NCBI GenBank assembly: GCA_009885355.1
Contig: VFKW01000164.1
Coordinates: forward strand, 1-7,228
DNA length: 7,228 nt
DNA from: Candidatus Berkelbacteria bacterium
GTDB taxonomy: Bacteria; Patescibacteriota; UBA1384; VFKW01
Direction of reading: 5' to 3'
In this document: positions 1 through 3,918 of the stretch, piece by piece
Position numbering within the stretch: position 1 is the first letter of the stretch
How the letters are laid out: every line of letters starts with the position of its first letter
Position numbers and translations under genes: made by a program
The notes under the pieces: model-generated
The model's database searches: none
The model's input: the letters and a program-made list of their open reading frames with translations, nothing else
What the model was told of the DNA's origin: nothing

Positions 1-1
1 A

Positions 2-175
2 GATCTCGACATTCACGCCGGCGGCGCCGCCCAGCGGCTCTGGATGGAATCAGTCCTCGAAAACAAGCGGGCAGGGGAGAAGGAAAAAATCCTCGCCGAC
101 CTGTTAAAATACTGCGAACTCGACACCCTAGCCATGGTCCGCATCTATCAATTCTTAGCCCAAGAGATCCAATAA
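2..175 (+). CDS. C-terminal end of a DUF2779-type protein (5' end outside window)
   Basis: Only the last 57 codons are present, open from the window edge to a TAA. The translation contains GGAAQRLWMESV and then LLKYCELDTLAMVRIYQFL. This YCELDTLAM block is the typical C-terminal signature of the DUF2779 family, large proteins of unknown function with a RecB/PD-(D/E)XK-like or RNase H-like core. The Y-C-x-x-D-T-x-A-M arrangement resembles the last exonuclease motif (YxxxD) of DnaQ-like folds, so a nuclease role is plausible but inferred. The piece is about 54% G+C, clearly above the genes that follow, and prefers C-ending codons. The neighbouring ABC-F gene has its own promoter, so co-transcription is not required. 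Family assignment rests on a short tail and is moderately secure; the reading frame itself is secure. Confidence 0.75.
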   Translation, partial: DLDIHAGGAAQRLWMESVLENKRAGEKEKILADLLKYCELDTLAMVRIYQFLAQEIQ

Positions 176-179
176 GCTC

Positions 180-208
180 TGTACATTTTCCTCTAAATTT
201 GCTATAAT
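180..208 (+). promoter_or_regulatory. Sigma70-type promoter for the ABC-F gene
   Basis: A perfect -10 box TATAAT (203-208) lies 17 bases downstream of TGTACA (180-185), which matches 4 of 6 positions of the -35 consensus. The spacing is ideal. Transcription would start around 214-217, i.e. at or just before the ATG at 217, leaving a 5' leader of only about 45 bases before the ABC-F start. No other promoter of similar quality is seen between the two genes. Confidence 0.7.
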
Positions 209-216
209 AATTAGCG

Positions 217-264
217 ATGGCGTATATCGCGCCCTTTTTAATTGCCAGGGATGTAATAATATGA
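217..264 (+). CDS. Possible 15-aa leader peptide upstream of the ABC-F gene
   Basis: An ATG at 217 opens 15 codons (MAYIAPFLIARDVII) ending in a TGA at 262-264 that overlaps the ABC-F start codon as ATGA. The predicted transcription start (about 214-217) puts this ATG at or within three bases of the mRNA 5' end, so it would be read as a leaderless or near-leaderless message. It has no Shine-Dalgarno. The weak AGGGA (247-251) that would serve the ABC-F start lies inside this ORF, so ribosomes finishing the leader could re-initiate on the ABC-F gene. Leader peptides controlling antibiotic-resistance ABC-F genes are well known (for example those upstream of msr and vml genes), but this one is seen only as an ORF and could be chance. 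Confidence 0.3.
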   Translation: MAYIAPFLIARDVII

Positions 265-1712
265 ATGATGAAGTAATCTTAAGATTTGATGAAGTAACCT
301 TTGGTTACCAAAACGACAAGCCTCTTTTGCACGAGGCCAGTTTTAGTGTCCGCAGAGGCTCCAAGATCACGCTGATGGGCCAAAATGGCGCAGGAAAGAC
401 ATCTTTGTTCGCTTTGATCATGGAAGAGCAGAAGCCCAAATCAGGCCGCGTCTCAATCGACGACAAAACTACCATCGCAACTGCAAAACAAGTTATCGCT
501 CGCGAAGATCTTGAACTGACGATTACCGAATACTTTGCCAAAGCATTTGACAAACCGCAGCCAGATTTAGCAAGCAAAATGCATAAAGTAATGACAGCTG
601 TAAATTTAGATGTACCGAGCAATAGAAAAGTAGGCGAACTCTCTGGCGGCCAACAAGCTAGACTCCTATTAGCATTTGCCCTCATCCAAAACTCCGACAT
701 TTTATTACTCGACGAGCCAACCAATAATCTCGACCAAGCAGGTATTGACCATCTGATCGAATTTCTAGTCGTGTACAATAAAACCGTGATCGTCATTTCC
801 CATGACGCCGACTTTTTGAATTGTTTTACCGAAGGCGTTATTTATCTAAATATTTTTACCCACGAAATTGAAAGTTATGTCGGCGATTATTATTCAGTAG
901 TTGAAGATATCGAAAGACGAGTCGAACGCGAACAAAGAGAAAATGCCCAGCTTAAGCGCTCTATCATCGATCGCAAGGAAAAAGTGAACTTTTTCGCCAA
1001 CAAAGGTGGAAAAATGCGAAAACTTGCCAAAAAACTCAAAGACGAAACCGCCGAAATGGAAGAAAGCATGGTTGATGTTCGCCGCGATGACAAAACTATT
1101 CGCAACTTTACCATTCCATCCCAAGAAATAATTGGTGATATTGTCACCATTAAAGCTGTCAAAGTAATTCGTGACCATCAACCAACTATTAAAGAAGTCA
1201 ATAAAATTCTTCGCCAACGCTCCCACCTTTTAGTTACTGGTCCAAATGGAATTGGTAAAAGTACTTTTCTACGCAATTTAGTTTCCGACAATCACGAACA
1301 CGCCATCATTTTAGATGAAACGCGCGTCGCTTATTATAGCCAAGACTTTTCAAATCTTGATTTCGACCAAACAGTCTACGATTCTCTTTTGAGTGTTATT
1401 TTAGAAGGCACCGATATTCAAACTATGCGCGCCATCGCCGCCGGATTCCTGATCACTGGCGACCTGATGGGCCGCAAAGTCGGTCAATTGTCCGAAGGTC
1501 AAAAAGGTTTATTATCCTTTGCCAGATTGACCCTCATGCAACCCGGGTTACTTATTTTAGACGAACCAACCAACCACATCAATTTCCGTCACCTACCGAT
1601 CATCGCCAAAGCATTCAACGAATACGAAGGCGCCATGATCATGGTCAGTCACATGCCAGACTTCGTCAGCCAACTAAAATTTGATGAATTTTTAGACCTA
1701 AGTAAAATCTAA
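261..1712 (+). CDS. ABC-F family ATPase (ribosome-associated translation factor)
   Basis: A soluble protein of 483 aa with two ABC ATPase domains and no membrane segment, the hallmark of ABC-F proteins, which bind the ribosomal E site and rescue stalled or drug-blocked ribosomes. Domain 1 has Walker A GQNGAGKTS (40-48), Q-loop near Q77, signature LSGGQ (127-131), Walker B with catalytic E152, D-loop NNLD (155-158) and H181. A charged helical linker (about 203-290, with FFANKGGKMRKLAKKLKD) corresponds to the P-site tRNA interaction motif. Domain 2 has Walker A GPNGIGKST (327-335), Q361, a variant signature LSEGQ (410-414), Walker B with E435, and H464. The second D-loop reads NHIN, so the usual Asp is Asn441. 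There is no EttA-type arm insert in domain 1, which resembles the resistance-type and Uup-like groups, but the subgroup cannot be fixed from motifs. The start at 261 has only a weak AGGGA ten bases upstream; an ATG at 251 is followed at once by TAA. Confidence 0.93.
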   Translation: MNDEVILRFDEVTFGYQNDKPLLHEASFSVRRGSKITLMGQNGAGKTSLFALIMEEQKPKSGRVSIDDKTTIATAKQVIAREDLELTITEYFAKAFDKPQPDLASKMHKVMTAVNLDVPSNRKVGELSGGQQARLLLAFALIQNSDILLLDEPTNNLDQAGIDHLIEFLVVYNKTVIVISHDADFLNCFTEGVIYLNIFTHEIESYVGDYYSVVEDIERRVEREQRENAQLKRSIIDRKEKVNFFANKGGKMRKLAKKLKDETAEMEESMVDVRRDDKTIRNFTIPSQEIIGDIVTIKAVKVIRDHQPTIKEVNKILRQRSHLLVTGPNGIGKSTFLRNLVSDNHEHAIILDETRVAYYSQDFSNLDFDQTVYDSLLSVILEGTDIQTMRAIAAGFLITGDLMGRKVGQLSEGQKGLLSFARLTLMQPGLLILDEPTNHINFRHLPIIAKAFNEYEGAMIMVSHMPDFVSQLKFDEFLDLSKI

Positions 1713-1746
1713 TATTAAAAACAGTACTATAATTATTTATATATTC

Positions 1747-1755
1747 TGATACAAT
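1747..1755 (+). promoter_or_regulatory. Extended -10 promoter for the 54-aa protein gene
   Basis: TGATACAAT is an extended -10 element (TG, one base, then TACAAT, 5 of 6 to consensus) 32 bases before the start codon. No good -35 is seen, which is acceptable for an extended -10. A second TATAAT occurs at 1728-1733, also without a convincing -35. The short gene may therefore be transcribed independently of the ABC-F gene 75 bases upstream. Confidence 0.45.
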
Positions 1756-1787
1756 AGAATTAATAATAATTAATAGGAGGTCCAACC

Positions 1788-1952
1788 ATGTCTATCGTAG
1801 AAGAATCCGAATTCAAAGGAAACAAAATGATCGTCCTGAAAAATGACGAAGAAGATAAATATCCCTTTCAATTCGGTGTCAAAAAAGCCAAATTAGTCCT
1901 GGAAAACATTGATGCTATCAAAAAATTCGTCGAAAAATACGACAATAATTAA
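1788..1952 (+). CDS. Small conserved-looking acidic/basic protein, 54 aa, function unknown
   Basis: The frame runs ATG (1788) to TAA (1950-1952) and is preceded by a strong Shine-Dalgarno AGGAGG (1775-1780) at ideal spacing, the best ribosome binding site in the window. The protein has no signal, no cysteine and no membrane segment. It begins with a region resembling a small beta sheet (FKGNKMIVLKND, 9-20), then a PFQFG turn (26-30), and ends in a predicted amphipathic helix (KKAKLVLENIDAIKKFVEKY, 32-51). I recall short proteins of this layout (KGN-MIVL, then PFxFGxxKAKLxxENxxAIKKFV) in CPR genomes, always of unknown function. That is memory, not a search. The gene is followed 21 bases later by a perfect terminator hairpin, so it is a complete transcription unit. 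Coding is well supported; function is not known. Confidence 0.85.
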   Translation: MSIVEESEFKGNKMIVLKNDEEDKYPFQFGVKKAKLVLENIDAIKKFVEKYDNN

Positions 1953-1973
1953 TCTGTAAATAAATATAAGATT

Positions 1974-2015
1974 ATATCAAAAAGAGGAAATGCCATCATT
2001 TCCTCTTTTTGATAT
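1974..2015. terminator. Bidirectional intrinsic terminator, perfect 19-bp stem
   Basis: Bases 1974-1992 and 1997-2015 are exact reverse complements around a four-base loop (CCAT, 1993-1996). The stem core is AAAAAGAGGAAATG, so each strand ends in CTCTTTTT, giving a U-run at the 3' side of the hairpin in either direction. It lies between the converging 54-aa protein gene (+) and the YtxH-like gene (-, stop codon at 2025-2027) and would end both transcripts. Confidence 0.9.
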
Positions 2016-2024
2016 TTGTAAATT

Positions 2025-2339
2025 TTAAGCCCATTCCTCTTGAATTTTATCGTACAGCTCCATCAAACCATCCTTTACGACCGGCACTTCATCAGCTTCT
2101 AATTCACCCTCCTCAAGAGCTCCTTGCAAAAACTCATCAACTTTTTCCATATAACCTTCCTTATCCATCATTGAAATTTCCATGATTTTTTCCCGCAGTT
2201 TATCTTTCATCTTTTCGATCTTATATCGAAGCTGTTTCCTTGTCGCTTCCCCGGATTGTGGCGCAATCATCAACCCAACGATTACCCCTAGAATCATTGC
2301 CCGGGCCGCCATCTCTTTTTGTTCTTCAGACATTTCCAT
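2025..2339 (-). CDS. YtxH-like small membrane-associated protein, 104 aa
   Basis: The N-terminal part holds a short hydrophobic segment (about 11-26, ARAMILGVIVGLMIAP) directly followed by APQSGEATRKQL (26-37), the characteristic A-P-x-S-G-x-x-T-R pattern of YtxH-domain proteins (general stress or envelope-associated proteins of unclear role). The rest is helical and charged, with a very acidic C-terminal third (LEEGELEADE) that may form a coiled coil or binding surface. The frame is open back to an ATG at 2390, but I place the start at 2339 because AAAGGAG sits five bases upstream of it on the - strand; ATG at 2333 is a close alternative. It diverges from rbfA and converges on the terminator at 1974-2015, so it is its own transcription unit. 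No clear - strand promoter was found in 2340-2483. Confidence 0.82.
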   Translation of the reverse strand: MEMSEEQKEMAARAMILGVIVGLMIAPQSGEATRKQLRYKIEKMKDKLREKIMEISMMDKEGYMEKVDEFLQGALEEGELEADEVPVVKDGLMELYDKIQEEWA

Positions 2340-2421
2340 AAATTCTCCTTTCTCTAAATTTACTCGATCATATAACCAAATAAATTTCATAGCATTAGAT
2401 AATCTTATAATATTGATATAA

Positions 2422-2450
2422 TTCCCATATCCAACATTTTATGGTATAAT
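2422..2450 (+). promoter_or_regulatory. Extended -10 promoter for the rbfA-pheST-dac operon
   Basis: TGGTATAAT (2442-2450) is a perfect extended -10 with consensus TATAAT at 2445-2450. TTCCCA (2422-2427), 4 of 6 to the -35 consensus, lies exactly 17 bases upstream. Transcription would begin around 2457, leaving an AT-rich leader of about 27 bases before rbfA. No other promoter of this quality is seen until the end of the carboxypeptidase gene, so it probably serves all five genes. The intergenic region 2340-2483 must also hold the promoter for the divergent YtxH-like gene, where only weak matches were seen. Confidence 0.65.
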
Positions 2451-2483
2451 AATAGTACAAAAAATAATTGAAATACAAATATT

Positions 2484-2792
2484 ATGATAAATAGATTAGA
2501 AAAAGTCAACGAAACACTCAAACATGAAATTAGCTTCATTCTTATCGAAATGGCCCGAGAAGAATGGGGTATTTTTACTGTAACAGATGTCCAAATCGCC
2601 CCTGACCTGAGAATCGCACGAGTCTGGATTGACGGCGATCCAAAAGCCGTCGAAAAAATCAGCGAACACGCTCATGAAATAAATCAACTCTTGCGCCCAC
2701 GTATACGATTTCGACACATTCCGCGCTTAAAATTTATTCAAGACGATGAAACAGTCAATCATGTCGAAGAACTTATTGAGAAAATGAAATGA
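2484..2792 (+). CDS. rbfA: Ribosome-binding factor A (30S maturation)
   Basis: RbfA is a single KH-like domain protein that binds the immature 30S subunit near the 5' end of 16S rRNA and helps late maturation, especially in the cold. The 102-aa sequence matches the family from end to end: an N-terminal helix pair (RLEKVNETLKHEISFILIE, 4-22), the beta strands GIFTVTDVQIAPDLRIARVWI (29-49), a helix EHAHEINQLLRPRI (61-74), and the final strand IPRLKFIQDDE (79-89) followed by a short helix. It is shorter than E. coli RbfA (133 aa), lacking the flexible C-terminal tail. No Shine-Dalgarno precedes the ATG; the leader is nearly pure A/T, suggesting initiation through an unstructured mRNA start. The stop TGA overlaps the next start as ATGA, indicating translational coupling with the membrane protein gene. 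Confidence 0.92.
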   Translation: MINRLEKVNETLKHEISFILIEMAREEWGIFTVTDVQIAPDLRIARVWIDGDPKAVEKISEHAHEINQLLRPRIRFRHIPRLKFIQDDETVNHVEELIEKMK

Positions 2793-3187
2793 AACTAAGA
2801 GGAACATTATTTAGCATTTTCAGCCTCTGGCTCTGTACACTCGGTATTTGGATTGTAATTTTATTCAATATTGACCCTGATCAAGCCGACAAATTAACTT
2901 TTATCGCTTTTGTTGCCAGTCTTTTTCTCTGGCTTTCCAGTCTCCATACATTAATCGAATATTTTATCCGCATCCGTACCAATAAAAACGCCATGATTTT
3001 CACCCCCCTGACAATTGCCAGCCGACATGGCGTCATGACCGGTCTCACTGTTTCCCTATTACTGGCTCTTAAATTGCTTCATATATTAAATTTAGCCGAT
3101 GCTATCTTAATCATCATAATTATCGCCGTATCCGAATTATATTTTAAAGGAAAACATTATGACAAACCAACCGCCGCTCAAAAATAA
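2789..3187 (+). CDS. Four-helix integral membrane protein, function unknown
   Basis: The 132-aa product has four predicted membrane helices at about 6-27, 36-60, 83-101 and 103-119, with positively charged segments after helix 2 (RIRTNKNAM, 61-69) and at the C terminus (KGKHYDKPTAAQK). By the positive-inside rule both loops and the tail lie in the cytoplasm. I do not recognise a family, and there is no enzymatic motif. The gene overlaps rbfA by four bases (ATGA) and its last 29 bases overlap the start of pheS, so it is translated as part of the operon. Both overlaps are in different frames, and the coding character (hydrophobic periodicity across the whole length) makes this a real gene. A link to RbfA or PheRS is not implied by the protein itself. 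Confidence 0.85.
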   Translation: MKLRGTLFSIFSLWLCTLGIWIVILFNIDPDQADKLTFIAFVASLFLWLSSLHTLIEYFIRIRTNKNAMIFTPLTIASRHGVMTGLTVSLLLALKLLHILNLADAILIIIIIAVSELYFKGKHYDKPTAAQK

Positions 3188-3860
3188 AGGCCATCTCCAC
3201 CCAATGACCCAATTCATCCGAAATCTCGTATCGATTTTTGAAAAAAATGGTTTTGAAGTTTTTACCGGGTCTGAAGTTGAGAGTGAATGGACAAATTTTG
3301 ATTTTCTAAATGTGGCATCAGACCATCCATCACGCGACGCTCAAGATACTTTTTGGTTAAAAAATGGCGATCTTTTACGCACCCACACCACCGCTCTACA
3401 ATCCAGCGCCATGAAAGATCGCCAGCCTCCAGTCAGATTTATCATGCCCGGCAAAATTTATCGAAATGAAGCAACCGACCAAACTCACGAGGCCATCTTT
3501 TATCAACTCGACGGCTTTGTCATCGATAAAGATATTAAATTAACAGATTTATTAGGGACACTCGACCATCTTTTCAAACAACTACTCGGCCCAGACACAG
3601 AAGTCAGATTTCGTCCGCATCTTTTTCCATTTGTCGAACCAGGTGTTGAAATGGATTTAAAATGGAAAGGTAAATGGATGGAAATGGCCGGCGCCGGCAT
3701 GATCCACCCGATCGTTTTGAAAAATATGGGATTAAATCCCGACGAATGGCAAGGCTATGCTTTTGGCATCGGCCTTGATCGATTTGTAATGAGCTATTAC
3801 GGCATCGACGATATCCGTTTACTCCACAAAAATGACCTTCGCTTCCTCAACCAATTCTAA
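3159..3860 (+). CDS. pheS: Phenylalanyl-tRNA synthetase alpha subunit, lacking the N-terminal coiled coil
   Basis: This is the catalytic subunit of class II PheRS, which with PheT (alpha2beta2) charges tRNA-Phe in the cytoplasm. All catalytic motifs are present: motif 1 with GHLHPMTQFI (11-20), RTHTT (74-78), motif 2 IYRNEATDQTHEAIFYQLDG (100-119), the PFVEPG and AGAGMIHP substrate-pocket segments (157-162, 177-184), and motif 3 GYAFGIGLDRF (199-209). A201 matches E. coli Ala294, the residue that sets Phe specificity. The protein is only 233 aa against about 330-350 in most bacteria. It starts ten residues before motif 1, so the N-terminal tRNA-binding coiled coil is missing. It is not hidden upstream, because that DNA encodes the membrane protein. 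AAAGGA stands about seven bases before the ATG, inside the upstream gene. pheT follows after 55 bases. Confidence 0.95.
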   Translation: MTNQPPLKNKGHLHPMTQFIRNLVSIFEKNGFEVFTGSEVESEWTNFDFLNVASDHPSRDAQDTFWLKNGDLLRTHTTALQSSAMKDRQPPVRFIMPGKIYRNEATDQTHEAIFYQLDGFVIDKDIKLTDLLGTLDHLFKQLLGPDTEVRFRPHLFPFVEPGVEMDLKWKGKWMEMAGAGMIHPIVLKNMGLNPDEWQGYAFGIGLDRFVMSYYGIDDIRLLHKNDLRFLNQF

Positions 3861-3872
3861 CCCTGAAGTTTG

Positions 3873-3892
3873 AAAATTTTAAATTTTAAATT
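3873..3892. repeat. Short 7-base tandem A/T repeat between pheS and pheT
   Basis: The pheS-pheT gap contains about 2.7 units of a heptamer that can be written TAAATTT (in phase at 3880-3886 and 3887-3893, with a partial unit before). It is AT-only and contains AAAATTTT palindromes. The same period of seven recurs after the carboxypeptidase gene (TAGAATT units). It ends just before the pheT ribosome binding site. Such tracts arise readily by slippage, and no function is apparent. Confidence 0.5.
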
Positions 3893-3903
3893 GCTTGCGA
3901 CCG

Positions 3904-3918
3904 AAAGGAGCAAAGTTG
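3904..3918 (+). promoter_or_regulatory. Ribosome binding site that fixes a TTG start for pheT
   Basis: AAAGGAG (3904-3910) lies five bases before a TTG at 3916-3918. The resulting protein begins MLIPIKWLKEYI, which matches the normal PheT N terminus (MKxSxxWLKEYV type). An earlier in-frame TTG at 3895 would add seven residues encoded by the Shine-Dalgarno itself and has no site of its own, so 3916 is preferred. Confidence 0.85.

Noticed and set aside
305..1226. Several open frames of 90-163 codons on the - strand inside the ABC-F gene
   Set aside because: They lie wholly antisense to a gene with complete ABC motifs, have no ribosome binding sites, and show low-complexity Ser/Leu/Phe composition typical of antisense shadows.
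2340..2390. Longer version of the YtxH-like protein starting at 2390
   Set aside because: The added 17 residues (MKFIWLYDRVNLEKGEF) include the translated Shine-Dalgarno of the internal start at 2339, and the upstream ATG has no site of its own.
2784..2803. TGA recoded as glycine (genetic code 25), with rbfA continuing to the TAA two codons later
   Set aside because: None of the long genes has an in-frame TGA, which would be expected at Gly positions under that code, and the TGA forms a normal ATGA coupling with the next gene.
3895..3915. Upstream TTG start for pheT at 3895
   Set aside because: It would encode the AAAGGAG site as protein, and the family N terminus aligns with the TTG at 3916.
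3861..3915. T-box or Phe-codon attenuator ahead of the synthetase genes
   Set aside because: pheS begins inside the preceding gene, so it has no leader. The 55-base pheS-pheT gap holds only an A/T repeat and a ribosome binding site, with no T-box sequence or run of Phe codons.
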